Shown here piece by piece: positions 16,578 through 25,088 of a DNA stretch of 64,000 bases. A model generated the notes under the pieces. The model saw only the letters and a list, made by a program, of their open reading frames with translations. It searched no databases and was not told the origin of the DNA. A program made the position numbers and the translations under genes. Numbering within the stretch: position 1 is the first letter of the stretch; every line of letters begins with the position of its first letter. This stretch comes from Streptomyces iakyrus (GTDB taxonomy: Bacteria; Actinomycetota; Actinomycetes; Streptomycetales; Streptomycetaceae), in the NCBI RefSeq assembly GCF_000717055.1, contig NZ_JNXI01000030.1, positions 62,001 to 126,000 of the forward strand, given 5' to 3'.

Positions 16578-18226
16578 CCCACCCCGTCCTCGCCTTCGGT
16601 GCTACTTCGGACCTCCCTCTCCTCCTCGCCGCCGTCGTGCCCGCCACCCTCGCGCTCGTGCTGACTGCCTGGACCATCCGGCGCCGGGGATCTCGCTCGC
16701 AGAAGCCTCTCGGCGGCCCGGCGGTCAAGGTCGCCGCTGTCGCCGCCCTCGGCTGCACCGCCTACAGCGCCGACACCTCGTGGCGGTTCGCGGCCGACTA
16801 CCTCGACATGGCCGGCGCCGCCGAGCGCGCCGGCATGTTCGCCGCCGCCGAACTCGCCCTGTTCGCCACCGCGCTGATGGCGCGGCAGAACCTCGCCGTC
16901 CAGGGCGCCCCCGGCCTGCCGGGCACGCTGGTCTGGGTGATCACCACGGTGCAGGTGATCCCCGCCTACGCAGAGAGCGGCCCCATCGGCGGCACGGTCC
17001 GCGCCTTCGTCGGACCAGTCATGGCGGCGATGCTGTGGCACCTGGCCATGGGCATCGAACTGCGCCTGCGCACACCCGGTGCCGCCTCAAAAGGACTGAT
17101 CGCCATCCTGGGCCGGGAGGCACGCGAGCGTCTCCTGTCTCGCCTCGGCATCGCTGCGCGAGACCGCGACGCCGCACAGATCACCCGGGACCGGGCCACC
17201 GCCCGTGCGGTCACCCTCGCCGCCCGCCTCGCCGAGCGCACACCCGAGCAGCAGCGGAACCGTCGAGGCCGGCGGCTGACTCGACGCCTGTCGAAGGCGG
17301 TCGGCAGGGCTTCGGTCGGCACCGACCCCCTCCAGCGAGCACAGCTGCTCGACCAGCTCGCCGCCCGGCGACACGCGCTCGCGCTCGCCACAGTCCCGCT
17401 CCCTTCTCCCTGGTCCCCGGCGCACAGCAGCGCATCAGCGGCCACGGTCCCCGCACAACCGACATCGAATGTGCCGGTCCCCGTCCCCGGTCCCGACGGT
17501 TCCGACGAGCCGGTCCCGGACCGAGGACCGACGCCTCCTCGGGGACCGGTCCCCGAGGAGGCGGACCCTGAAGCCAAGGTCGGCGCGGGGACCAAGGGCG
17601 ACGAAACGGGAACGACCGCGGGGACCAAGCCCCCTGAAGACGACGCGGTCCCGGGGACCGGTCCCGCCGATCCAGAAGCCGCAGGGCGGGACACAGCGGC
17701 CACGAGGACCGACCGCAACGCGCGAGAGGTAGCAGCTCAGGACCCAGCTCAGGACCCAGATTCTCATCGGGGACCGAGCCTCGCGAAGTCGGGGACCGAG
17801 AGCGCCGAGGACCGAGGACCGACCGCCACCGAGTCCGGGACCGAGACCACCCAGGACCGAGGACCGACCGCCACCGAGTCCGGGACCGAGACCACCCAGG
17901 ACCGAGGACACAAGGTCCCACTCCGCCGGAAGCCGGCCAGGAAGTCCCGGACGAAGAACAAGGACAACCGTGCCCGGTCCCGCTCTCCGCAGACGGAGCG
18001 CCCGGCACGCGAGCTGGGCGAGTCCGAGCGCCAGCTTGTCCACGAAGTGCGCCCCCATGTTCCCGCCTTGCTCGAACGGGACGGCAACGGAGCGATCACC
18101 CGGGTGCAGCTGCGCGAAATCATCCGCCGCCAGGGCCTGACGGGTGTCGGTAACGACCGACTCGGCCTCGTCCTCCAGGAGCTGCGGAACGAGGACATCA
18201 CGACGACGAGGAGCACCGCCCGATGA
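16574..18226 (+). CDS. membrane protein with repetitive polar domain (DUF2637-like)
   Basis: 550 residues. Four hydrophobic segments occupy about the first 160 residues, resembling the spread/DUF2637-type proteins of Streptomyces plasmids. A coiled basic stretch follows, then about 190 residues of Pro/Gly/Thr/Glu-rich linker (about 290-460), including a 15-residue unit RGPTATESGTETTQD twice in tandem. The C-terminal 70 residues (REIIRRQGLTGVGNDRLGLVLQEL) look like a winged helix, as in Streptomyces plasmid proteins that combine a membrane part with a DNA-binding end. Start ATG overlaps the WhiB stop; the stop overlaps the next ATG. A role at the membrane during transfer or spread is inferred. 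Confidence 0.65.
   Translation: MTHPVLAFGATSDLPLLLAAVVPATLALVLTAWTIRRRGSRSQKPLGGPAVKVAAVAALGCTAYSADTSWRFAADYLDMAGAAERAGMFAAAELALFATALMARQNLAVQGAPGLPGTLVWVITTVQVIPAYAESGPIGGTVRAFVGPVMAAMLWHLAMGIELRLRTPGAASKGLIAILGREARERLLSRLGIAARDRDAAQITRDRATARAVTLAARLAERTPEQQRNRRGRRLTRRLSKAVGRASVGTDPLQRAQLLDQLAARRHALALATVPLPSPWSPAHSSASAATVPAQPTSNVPVPVPGPDGSDEPVPDRGPTPPRGPVPEEADPEAKVGAGTKGDETGTTAGTKPPEDDAVPGTGPADPEAAGRDTAATRTDRNAREVAAQDPAQDPDSHRGPSLAKSGTESAEDRGPTATESGTETTQDRGPTATESGTETTQDRGHKVPLRRKPARKSRTKNKDNRARSRSPQTERPARELGESERQLVHEVRPHVPALLERDGNGAITRVQLREIIRRQGLTGVGNDRLGLVLQELRNEDITTTRSTAR
17532..17563. repeat. 32-bp perfect palindrome within a GGACCG-rich tract
   Basis: Each half (17532-17547 and 17548-17563) is the exact reverse complement of the other, with the centre GGACC|GGTCC. 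It sits in the linker of the membrane protein gene, within a region (17460-17920) where GGGACCG and its complement recur many times in both orientations. Coding constraint alone does not require it. It may bind a protein or be a by-product of repeated RGP/GT codons. Confidence 0.6.
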
Positions 18227-18414
18227 AGACCTGCCACCAGTTCAACACCGTCCGCGCGGAGTACGAGCGAGAGATCGGGTTCATGCTCGCTCACTCCGAG
18301 CGGCACGCAGGCAGGTCGGCGGCGAAGTCCAGCGCGAAGCAAGCTGCCTCGGCGAAACAGCGGATGGCTCGCGCGCTCAACAGCCACGTCGGGCGCTGCC
18401 CCGAGTGCGACTGA
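18223..18414 (+). CDS. small basic hypothetical protein
   Basis: 63 residues, starting with ATG that overlaps the preceding stop (ATGA). Ser/Ala/Lys-rich middle (SAAKSSAKQAASAKQRMAR) and a C-terminal CPECD that could be half of a metal site. The overlap and lack of any competing frame support it as a real gene of the control module. No family recognised. Confidence 0.65.
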   Translation: MKTCHQFNTVRAEYEREIGFMLAHSERHAGRSAAKSSAKQAASAKQRMARALNSHVGRCPECD

Positions 18415-18451
18415 ACCGGCAAAACCCCAGTTCAAAGCCCATCCCCGCAAA

Positions 18452-18478
18452 GGTGGCCCGGCTCCGTGCCGGGCCACC
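18452..18478. terminator. intergenic hairpin
   Basis: An 11-bp perfect stem (18452-18462 with 18468-18478, GGTGGCCCGGC and its complement) around a five-base loop lies in the gap before 18500. There is no T-run after it, so it may be an intrinsic terminator of the G/C-rich Streptomyces type or an mRNA-processing or attenuation hairpin between the control genes and the mobilisation genes. Confidence 0.5.
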
Positions 18479-18499
18479 GCCCCGCTTAGGAGGTACGCC

Positions 18500-18736
18500 G
18501 TGATTCCGCGTCCCCCTCGTTCTTCCGAGCCCACCGTCGCCGAGGCCGATGCCTGGGCGGAAGTCCTGGTCCGCCGGGAACTACTACACGCCGTCGTCCT
18601 CACGCCGACCGGGCAGTGGCTCGTCCAGGACCGCCCCGACGGGCCAGTCCTCGTCCTTGCCAGCCCAGCCGATGTCATCGCGCTGGCCGCAACCATCCAG
18701 CAGCGCACCCGCTCCACGAGGCCCGAATCCCGATGA
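18500..18736 (+). CDS. small hypothetical protein
   Basis: 78 residues, GTG start with a strong AGGAGGT seven bases upstream. It has a compact alpha/beta look (LLHAVVLTPTGQWLVQDRPDGPVLVLASPADVIALAATIQ) and no membrane part. Its stop overlaps the mobC-like start (ATGA), tying it to the mobilisation genes. Function unknown. Confidence 0.65.
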   Translation: MIPRPPRSSEPTVAEADAWAEVLVRRELLHAVVLTPTGQWLVQDRPDGPVLVLASPADVIALAATIQQRTRSTRPESR

Positions 18737-19359
18737 CGAACGCACGCAAGAACGGCAACACCCCGGAACCTGATCCCGACTCCAACTCGGTCTCGCGGCG
18801 AGCAAGTTGGGGCGGAAGCGTAGCTTCCGCCGAACCCACCCCCGAGGGGGCGGGAGAGGACCTGCACCGGGGGGCGCAGGTCCTTGAGGCTTCGACCGGG
18901 GGCGGATCGAAGCCAAGGCAGGAGGAGAAGCAGGCTGAACCGCGTGTACGCCGACAGCACGCTCCTCGCGCCCGCCAGCGTCCGCGCCAGTCGCCCGAGA
19001 AGAAGCGCCTACACCAGCCCAACACACGTTTCAATGATGATGAGTTCGCCCTGATCAAGTCCGCCGCCGCCCAGTGCAATCTGTCCCTCGCCGGGTTCCT
19101 CGCCCGCTCCGCGCTCGCCGCCGCCCGCGACCTCAACCGCACCAGCGCCGAGATCGCCGACGAACGCGAAGTCATCACAGCCCTGTTCGACAGCCGACGC
19201 CGGCTCGGCTGGGCCGGCAGCAATCTCAACCAGGCAGTCAAGGCGCTCAACTCCGGTGCAGACGTTCCTCAGCTCGAAGCGGCCGTCGCCGCCGTACGGC
19301 GTGCCGCCGACACCGCCCACGAAGCCGCCACACGGCTGATCGAGCACCACGGCTCATGA
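18733..19359 (+). CDS. MobC-like relaxosome accessory protein
   Basis: 208 residues. The core from about 98 onward, HQPNTRFNDDEFALIKSAAAQCNLSLAGFLARSALAAA, is a ribbon-helix-helix start like those of MobC/relaxosome proteins, followed by ALFDSRRRLGWAGSNLNQAVKALNSG, a motif pattern common in MobC. The first 90 residues are low-complexity and are encoded by three strong DNA hairpins (see the separate oriT feature), so the DNA sequence rather than the protein may be what is conserved there. The stop overlaps the relaxase start (ATGA). It probably binds oriT and opens it for the relaxase. Confidence 0.75.
   Translation: MTNARKNGNTPEPDPDSNSVSRRASWGGSVASAEPTPEGAGEDLHRGAQVLEASTGGGSKPRQEEKQAEPRVRRQHAPRARQRPRQSPEKKRLHQPNTRFNDDEFALIKSAAAQCNLSLAGFLARSALAAARDLNRTSAEIADEREVITALFDSRRRLGWAGSNLNQAVKALNSGADVPQLEAAVAAVRRAADTAHEAATRLIEHHGS
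18811..18914. other. candidate oriT: three successive inverted repeats
   Basis: Three perfect hairpins lie in about 100 bases: 18811-18819 with 18823-18831 (9 bp, three-base loop); 18857-18865 with 18876-18884 (9 bp, ten-base loop); and 18888-18895 with 18907-18914 (8 bp). A smaller CCCCCGAGGGGG lies between the first two. Stacked inverted repeats next to mobC and the relaxase gene are typical of origins of transfer. The nick site cannot be located by eye. Confidence 0.55.
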
Positions 19360-21095
19360 TCCCCAGCGTCAACCCGTCCGGGTCGGATACCCGAGGTCTC
19401 CTCTACTACCTCTACGAGACCGGCAAGTACGAGGATCACACCGATCCCCATCTCGTCGCCTCCTTCGACGGCATGTCCCCCGACCCCGGCCGCGACCCGA
19501 GCGCCACCCTCACAGACCTCCAGCAGCTCCTGGACCAGCCCGTGATGGCCCTCACCAAGCACGCCCGCCCGGCCAAGCACGTGTGGCACACCTCCGTACG
19601 CGCCGACCCCGGCGACCGGATCCTGTCCGACGAGGAGTGGGCCGACATCGCCCGCCGCATCGTCGCCGCCACCGGCATCGATCCCGGCGACGGACAGCCC
19701 GGCTGCCGCTGGGCAGCCGTACGCCACGCCGATGACCACATCCACATCGTCGCCACCCTCGTCACCGAGGACGGCCACCGCCCCGACGACTTCCGCTCCG
19801 GCGCCCGCGCCCAGGCAGAAGCCCGGCTCATCGAGAAGGAACTCGGCCTCCGCCAGGTCGCACCCGGCGACGGCACCGCAGCCCAACGGCCCACCAGCGC
19901 CGAACGCCACAAAGCCGAGCGGCAGGGTCGCGAGCGCACCGCCCGCGAGGAACTGCGCGAAACCGTACGACGGGCGGTGGCCGGCGCGAGGAGCGACGAG
20001 GAGTTCTTCGACCGGCTCGCCGCCGCCGGCCTCCTGATCCGCAAGCGCGCCGCCCCCTCTGGCGATCTGCTCGGATACAAGGTCGCTCTGACCGATGACC
20101 TGAACAAGGACGGCGAGCCGGTGTTCTACCCCGGTGCGCGCCTGGCCCCCGACCTGTCGCTGTCCCGCATCCGCGAGCGCTGGGCCGGTGACGCGCAGGA
20201 CGTTCCGGCTGCCCGGCGGGGGGATGCGATCCGTACGGGGCCGGGCAGTCCGGCCGCCGCACGCCGCGGAACGGCCTCGGCCGTGTGGCAAGCCGTGCTC
20301 GTCGTCGAGCACGGCGAGGACGCGGTCGCCGCCGCTCACATCGCAGCGGCCGGCGAGGTACTGGATGCCCTCGCGAAGACCTCCGCCGCCCACACCCGCC
20401 GCGAACTGCGCGACGCTGCAACGGCTTTCGAGCGGGCCTCGCGCTCTCACGTCCGCGCCGTGCGCGGGCACGATCGAGCCCTGCGGCAGGCCGCCCGCGA
20501 CCTTGTACAGGGCGGCCCGGCCCTCGGCCGCGGCGAGGACGGTGCCACTACGGCTATGGCGATCGACATGCTGTTCTTCCTCATCACCACCGCCGCGCAC
20601 TGGCATGCCAGGAAGGGACACGCCCAGCAGGCCGAGGCCGCTACTCAGGCCGCCGCGCACCTGCGCGCCGCCTATCAGGCCGCCGCCGCCCAGCCCCTAG
20701 GCGTGCTCTACCAGCGTGGCCGGCGTCTGAGCCGGCCGATGCTCCAGCGGCAGACCGTGCTGCTGCGCGAGGCGCTGCCGGAGCTGGCCGAGCAGATCCT
20801 CGCCGAGCCCGGCTGGTACGCCCTGGCGGCGACCATCGCGGAAGCCGAAGCCGCCGGCCACAACGCGGCCCTCCTTCTGTCCGACGTTGCCGGCCGCCGC
20901 GAACTCGGCACCGCGGACTCCGTCAGCGACGTGCTCGTGTGGCGGCTGCGGCGCACGGCAGACCTGCCCGCCGATGCCGCTGGCGTGCCCCGGAGCCGCG
21001 TCGCAATAAGCCCATCCGAGGCCGCCAGGCCGGCACCCCGGTCCACCTCGCCTAGGAACCCACGAGACGGGGAGGCATCGGGTAACACACTGTGA
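19356..21095 (+). CDS. relaxase / mobilization nuclease
   Basis: 579 residues. The metal-binding relaxase motif III is clear: HADDHIHIV at about 124-132, within VRHADDHIHIVATLV. Candidate catalytic tyrosines lie in GLLYYLY at 14-20 (motif I). VWHTSVRADPGDRILSDEEW near 76-95 matches the region before motif III in MOBP-type relaxases. The remainder is long, helical and Ala-rich, as in actinobacterial relaxases. It nicks oriT and pilots the strand through the type IV channel encoded at 57-64 kb. Start ATG overlaps the mobC-like stop. Confidence 0.88.
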   Translation: MIPSVNPSGSDTRGLLYYLYETGKYEDHTDPHLVASFDGMSPDPGRDPSATLTDLQQLLDQPVMALTKHARPAKHVWHTSVRADPGDRILSDEEWADIARRIVAATGIDPGDGQPGCRWAAVRHADDHIHIVATLVTEDGHRPDDFRSGARAQAEARLIEKELGLRQVAPGDGTAAQRPTSAERHKAERQGRERTAREELRETVRRAVAGARSDEEFFDRLAAAGLLIRKRAAPSGDLLGYKVALTDDLNKDGEPVFYPGARLAPDLSLSRIRERWAGDAQDVPAARRGDAIRTGPGSPAAARRGTASAVWQAVLVVEHGEDAVAAAHIAAAGEVLDALAKTSAAHTRRELRDAATAFERASRSHVRAVRGHDRALRQAARDLVQGGPALGRGEDGATTAMAIDMLFFLITTAAHWHARKGHAQQAEAATQAAAHLRAAYQAAAAQPLGVLYQRGRRLSRPMLQRQTVLLREALPELAEQILAEPGWYALAATIAEAEAAGHNAALLLSDVAGRRELGTADSVSDVLVWRLRRTADLPADAAGVPRSRVAISPSEAARPAPRSTSPRNPRDGEASGNTL

Positions 21096-21219
21096 GTGGT
21101 GGCCATCGTCGAGAGCAGGATGCTGCCGCCTGCGGATCGTAACCCGCTTGCCTCGTGGGACGTCCCAGTCGTAGCGGACGTACGAGGAAGGCGTCTCTAA
21201 CGCAAACGGTAGGGCCGGG

Positions 21220-21745
21220 TTACCGGAGGGAAGCGTCTCCTTGGATGTGGCCGGCCTTCTCGGTCAGTGCGTCGAGTCGCTGATACAGCCTCGTCGCCTC
21301 CGGGAACCCGTTCCCTCCCCGAGCCATCGTGCTCGTGAGCACTCTACTCAGTGCCTTCATGTCGGCCACCACACTCTGGGCAACGGCAGTCACGTCGGAT
21401 GCTCCCTCCACCGCCATGTCCAAGCTCTTCCTCTCAAGGTGCTGAATCCCGTTCATGAAGCGCTCTCTGGCTTCGCTTCGCTCCTCGTCAGTTACCGACG
21501 CATCTGTGCAGCCACGCAACGCGAACGCACCCACTTCATCCGCTAGGGCGCGAGCCGGATGCAGAAAAGGCTCGGTAGACATCGCGTCGCACCTGCCGAA
21601 GCCACAGTTCGCAGCTGCTCGATGCCTGCTTGTCCGCCTGGTACGTAGCCCCTTTGACGGCTATGCGCGCCGCGCCCCAGCCTCCGACGGCACCAAGGGC
21701 TGCCGCGCCGATCGCCCCGACGAATCCGACTACCGCAGCGTCCAT
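21220..21745 (-). pseudogene. small membrane protein gene, apparently frameshifted
   Basis: The start at 21745 gives a hydrophobic segment (VVGFVGAIGAAALGAVGGWGAARIA) then basic LWLRQVRRDVYRAF, after which the frame becomes nonsense. Another frame continues with LHPARALADEVGAFA... to a stop at 21220. Removing one T from a four-T run near 21567 joins the two into about 175 sensible residues with one N-terminal membrane anchor. It could alternatively be two genes with the second starting at 21582 (MSTEPFLHP). Function unknown. Confidence 0.55.
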
Positions 21746-21847
21746 GTCACGTCCCCATCCCCAAAGATCCCGCTGTTGAGGCTAGTGACCTCGCGCAACG
21801 TAACTGTGAACTTCGTGAATTGAAACCGCCGGGCGTGGGGCACGATC

Positions 21848-22336
21848 ATGAAGCGCGCAGGACGAGGTGCCGAGGTAGAGGAGGACGCCAGGGTGTTTCA
21901 CCGGATACGCCGCAGGGCCAAGGAGCAGAGCGAAGCTCAGAAACAGTGCGCCGAGCTGTACGCGCAGCTGCAGGGCCAGGTCCCGCCCGGCTTCGGAGTG
22001 CCGGCGCCTGAGCCGGAGTCCGCCGAGCCGGCCGTCATCGTGGACGACTTCCTCCCGCCGGAACTGCGGGTGCCGAGCCACGACCAGGTCGAAGGCAAGA
22101 TGATGCCGTGGAAGCAGCCCCTCGTCCTCGACGGCGAGATGGCCGCCTGCACCGAGTGCGGCGCATACCGGGACTGGCTCATCCTCTCCACCCGCGGTGA
22201 GATCTGGCTGCGCTGCCGGGCCGGACACCAGCAGCAGGAGACCCGCATCGACACCGCCTGGTACAACCGGCACTCCGGACCGGCGGACGCGACACACGCC
22301 ACGTTCGAGGACTGCCTGCGCCACCTCGGGCACTGA
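21848..22336 (+). CDS. hypothetical zinc-ribbon-like protein
   Basis: 162 residues from ATG 21848. The N-terminal third is a charged helix (RIRRRAKEQSEAQKQCAELYAQ). The C-terminal part has CTECGAYRDWLILSTRGEIWLRCRAGH, a CxxC...C.xGH pattern suggesting a zinc ribbon of the type seen in small actinobacterial mobile-element proteins. It lies alone between the relaxase module and a remnant. Function unknown. Confidence 0.6.
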   Translation: MKRAGRGAEVEEDARVFHRIRRRAKEQSEAQKQCAELYAQLQGQVPPGFGVPAPEPESAEPAVIVDDFLPPELRVPSHDQVEGKMMPWKQPLVLDGEMAACTECGAYRDWLILSTRGEIWLRCRAGHQQQETRIDTAWYNRHSGPADATHATFEDCLRHLGH

Positions 22337-22443
22337 CCACCACTCCTACGACCCCACCGGGCCCGCGGGCCCGCACTGACCACCCGTCGCCTAGCACCAA
22401 GGGGTCAGTTCCGTCATGCGCGTTCGCGTCGCCACCACCCCGC

Positions 22444-22959
22444 CTGCTCGACCCGCGCGACCTCGGCAGCGGCTACCTTCCCAAGCCGGAGCGTCCGGCC
22501 CAGCACGACGACGTCACTGTCACCGGCTGCCCGGCCCTGAGCGAGCTGGGCGGCGACGCGGCGACTGGCGGCACGCTCGCCTTCCCGCACAAGGCGAAGG
22601 CGGACTTCACCTACGGCGGCAGCTCCTCGGAGATCTCCGAGGAGCTGTACAGCGACAGCGCGAAGAAGCTCTCCGACGGCATCGACCGGATCTTCGACGC
22701 CATGACCGGCTGCCCGACCTATCAGGTCGTCGCGGGCGGCACCCCGGTCGACGTGACCTCGCAGAAGCTGCCCGCACCCCACGCCGGCGGTGACGAGCAG
22801 TGGATCCAGCTCCTGACGTTCATCGCCGAGGGACGGAGCACCGTGGTCAAGCAGACCGCGATCCGCGACGGCAACCTGCTGCTGGTCGTCTCCGGCTCCC
22901 CGGCTCTGGTCGACCGCCACCTCGACAAGGCCCTCGCCAAGGCCAGGGCAACAAGCTGA
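22444..22959 (+). pseudogene. 5'-truncated lipoprotein or sensor-domain remnant
   Basis: The reading frame runs from LLDPRDLGSGYLPKPERP through DDVTVTGCPALSELGGDAATGG to KALAKARATS at 22959, a sequence style like extracellular sensor or lipoprotein domains of Streptomyces (LLxxxDLGSGY opening). No start codon, signal peptide or lipobox precedes LLDP in this frame, and the ATG at 22416 is in another frame. It therefore looks like a fragment cut at its 5' end, perhaps at an insertion boundary. Confidence 0.45.
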
Positions 22960-22976
22960 CCTGCGTGCACGTCACG

Positions 22977-23012
22977 CTGCTGCCTCCGACCACCGCAGGT
23001 CGGGGGCAGCAG
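22977..23012. terminator. strong hairpin between convergent genes, likely bidirectional terminator
   Basis: A 15-bp stem with one G-T pair (22977-22991 with 22998-23012, CTGCTGCC...GGCAGCAG) and a six-base loop sits exactly between the end of the plus-strand remnant and the end of a minus-strand ORF. It is well placed to stop transcription from both sides. Confidence 0.65.
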
Positions 23013-23016
23013 TGCG

Positions 23017-23265
23017 TTACTGGCTGACGCGTTGAGCGGCGCGAGCGGCTTGGCCTGGTACCCAGGCTCGGACCTGGCCGGGCTGGACGTAGAGCATGTT
23101 CGGGTTATGACTGTGCGGCCCGTAGCCGCTGGAGGCGTTCACGAGCAGGTACGCGCCTGCGGGAACGTGATAGTTCCAGAACCAGGCGTCCTGCTGCCGC
23201 CCGGTGTCGCACCAGGTCACGACAGCTTTGGAGCCACGGCGGCCGTGCTGGTAGACCCGCGTCAC
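23017..23265 (-). CDS. hypothetical protein, possibly a 5'-truncated fragment
   Basis: 82 residues. Aromatic- and Gly-rich composition (DAWFWNYHVPAGAYLLVNASSGYGPHSHNPNMLYVQPGQV) suggests a beta-rich extracellular fragment. An in-frame stop lies a few codons upstream and no clear signal peptide is present, so it may be the C-terminal part of a broken secreted protein. The neighbouring terminator supports its stop. Confidence 0.35.
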   Translation of the reverse strand: MTRVYQHGRRGSKAVVTWCDTGRQQDAWFWNYHVPAGAYLLVNASSGYGPHSHNPNMLYVQPGQVRAWVPGQAARAAQRVSQ

Positions 23266-23432
23266 CTGGAGGAGTTGCCCCTGCCCGGAGCTTCAGTGCT
23301 GCTGAAATGCCTGCCACTGCGCCGCGAGGGCAGCCGTGCGCTTGCGGCGTGAACGGACCGTCAACATCAACGGGCGGCAATTCTTCCTGGGCATCGAAGA
23401 CCGATCGGCCACTTCACCCGAGAAGCAAGAAG

Positions 23433-23464
23433 GTCCGGCACCCCCAACTGAGAGGGTGCCGGAC
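23433..23464 (-). terminator. intrinsic terminator of the DUF317 operon
   Basis: An 11-bp perfect stem (23433-23443 with 23454-23464, GTCCGGCACCC and its complement) lies 29 bases past the stop of the DUF317 gene, reading on the minus strand and followed by a T-rich CTTCTTGCTTCT. This is a good intrinsic terminator for the 23494-25088 gene run. Confidence 0.7.
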
Positions 23465-23493
23465 TGCGATCGTCGAGAGTTGTGCGCGGGACG

Positions 23494-24390
23494 TTACATG
23501 GCCGGCGCGCGCAGGAGGCGCTCCTGGGTGGCCTCGGGCAGTACCCGCCGCAGGACCGGTGCGGTCGAGCTGAGGGAGGCGGCGAAGGCGGCGACGAGAT
23601 CGTGCGGGACGCTGGCTGCGAACGATGCCGCCCACAGACACGGTGCGCCGAGCGCGGGCTCGGCCCACGCCTGCCATCCGGCCGGTCCCGTCTCGTCATC
23701 CTCGGCGGACAGGGCCCGCGGGTCGGCGTCCTGGATGAGGGGCGGGACCTCGCCGAGGCAGATGTGCGAGGTAAACGTCGGGTCTGTCGCCGCCGCCTCG
23801 GGCTGGTCGATGTCGCGGAACCATCCGTGGGCGGCGACAGCGTCAAGGACCAGTTCGGCTCCGGCGAGCGGCACGGCAGGCTGGTCGCTTGCGTCGAGCG
23901 CGATGAGGAAGTCGACCACCGCCTCGCCGGGGACGTCACGGGTGAAGTAGGCCGACCACTGGGCGAGCGGGCTGCTCGCCTCGGCTCGGGCGGAGATCTG
24001 CCAAGCGATCGGCAGCTCGCCCAGGTGGAACGGCTCGTCCGCCAGGCCCCACTGGGCCCAGCGCAAGGCGTCGGGACTGACGTGCAGGACGGTGCTGCGC
24101 AGGACTTGGCGGTCCTCCGGTGCCTCGTCCGGCTCGTGCCGTCCGCGGACGATCGTCAGGCTCGTCCAGCCCAGGCCGGCGAGCGCGTCGGCGACGACGT
24201 CGTAGAGGCGTCCGTCGTCACCGGCCAGGTGCCGGGGGCCGACCCAGAACGCGGGTTGGCCGCCGCGCGGGGTGGACAAGTCGGGCGGGGAGTCGGGCTG
24301 CAGGGCGCCTCCAAGGGCTCGGTGCGGGTCTAGTTGCCGCCGGCGCGGCGGCGGGGGCGGCGCGGGGGCGCCTGGACCGGGCCCTGCCAC
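23494..24390 (-). CDS. DUF317-domain protein
   Basis: 298 residues from GTG 24390. The opening FWVGPRHLAGDDGRLYDVV near residue 48 and the closing SFAASVPHDLVAAFAASLSSTAPVLRR are the characteristic start and end of DUF317 domains, and the protein probably carries two such units. The family is almost confined to Streptomyces and its plasmids, commonly in many copies; its function is unknown. Related proteins occur here at 24729, 44677 and 45948. The start overlaps the preceding gene's 3' end by 61 bases, which is long, so the true start may differ. A terminator follows at 23433. Confidence 0.8.
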   Translation of the reverse strand: MAGPGPGAPAPPPPPRRRQLDPHRALGGALQPDSPPDLSTPRGGQPAFWVGPRHLAGDDGRLYDVVADALAGLGWTSLTIVRGRHEPDEAPEDRQVLRSTVLHVSPDALRWAQWGLADEPFHLGELPIAWQISARAEASSPLAQWSAYFTRDVPGEAVVDFLIALDASDQPAVPLAGAELVLDAVAAHGWFRDIDQPEAAATDPTFTSHICLGEVPPLIQDADPRALSAEDDETGPAGWQAWAEPALGAPCLWAASFAASVPHDLVAAFAASLSSTAPVLRRVLPEATQERLLRAPAM

Positions 24391-24620
24391 GTCAGCTTGA
24401 TGGCGACCTCCGGCGGAAGGTGGCCGAGCTGTGCGTCCTCGTCACGCCCTTCGGCGAGGTATACGACGGTCCGGCCAGTCTCGTCGACCGACTGCAGGAC
24501 CTGCGCCAAGCGGTGCGCCATCGGGAAGAACGGGTTCATGGCCTGGCGGACCGGTGTACTCCGGTCGCAGCCGGACAACAGGTCGATGAGATCACCGACG
24601 GTCATCTCCGGGGACGTCAC
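24330..24620 (-). CDS. small hypothetical protein upstream of DUF317 gene
   Basis: 96 residues (MTSPEMTVGDLIDLLSGCDR... ending in a basic Pro/Arg tail). It resembles small proteins that accompany DUF317 genes, with an N-terminal amphipathic helix and VRQAMNPFFPMAHRLAQVL. It overlaps the 5' end of the DUF317 gene by 61 bases. Function unknown. Confidence 0.6.
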   Translation of the reverse strand: MTSPEMTVGDLIDLLSGCDRSTPVRQAMNPFFPMAHRLAQVLQSVDETGRTVVYLAEGRDEDAQLGHLPPEVAIKLTWQGPVQAPPRRPRRRAGGN

Positions 24621-24728
24621 GAACAGCCTCCTGGGGTGCGGGGAAAACGGGGCAGTGGAACGGGACGGGCTGGCCTTCGGTACGGCCAGCGCTCACAGGG
24701 GGGGGACTACGTGTCGGTGTCCGCGCTG

Positions 24729-25088
24729 TCAGAGGCGGCGTGAGGTCTCCAGCACGCGCGCTACGGTGGCGGCGACGATGTCGGCCGGCGTCTCGGTGTC
24801 GAAGGACAGGTGGTAGCCGCGGACCTTGGCGGTTCCGGTGACAGCGATCTTCCATCCCTCGCCGTCCGTGCCGGGGCGGCCGAGCGGGAACCATCCGAGG
24901 TAGAACCGGCCGTCCTTGGAGCTGACGTGCACATCCGCGCGATCATCGACGATCAGGTGGAAGTCCTCGGCGGAGAACTGGTCCATGACCAGGGTCGGCT
25001 GACCGGGGCCGAGCTGCCACTGCCGCGGTCGCAGGGCTTCGACGGTGGTGGAGAAACCGGGGCCCGCAGGGGCTACGGTCACGGGCAA
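24729..25088 (-). CDS. DUF317-like single-domain protein
   Basis: 119 residues. WQLGPGQPTLVMDQFSAEDFHLIVDDRADVHVSSKDGRFYLGWFPLGRP and WKIAVTGTAKVRGYHLSFDTETPADIVAATVARVLE match the beta-strand then helix pattern of DUF317 units. It leads the three-gene minus-strand run ending at 23494, and the AGGTGA-type site GAGAGGTGATTGCCC precedes the GTG/ATG start region at 25088. Function unknown. Confidence 0.65.
   Translation of the reverse strand: MPVTVAPAGPGFSTTVEALRPRQWQLGPGQPTLVMDQFSAEDFHLIVDDRADVHVSSKDGRFYLGWFPLGRPGTDGEGWKIAVTGTAKVRGYHLSFDTETPADIVAATVARVLETSRRL

Noticed and set aside
17460..17920. GGGACCG repeats as TraB-type transfer recognition repeats
   Set aside because: No FtsK-like TraB gene is in the window and the element uses a relaxase with type IV genes; the repeats are partly explained by repeated codons.
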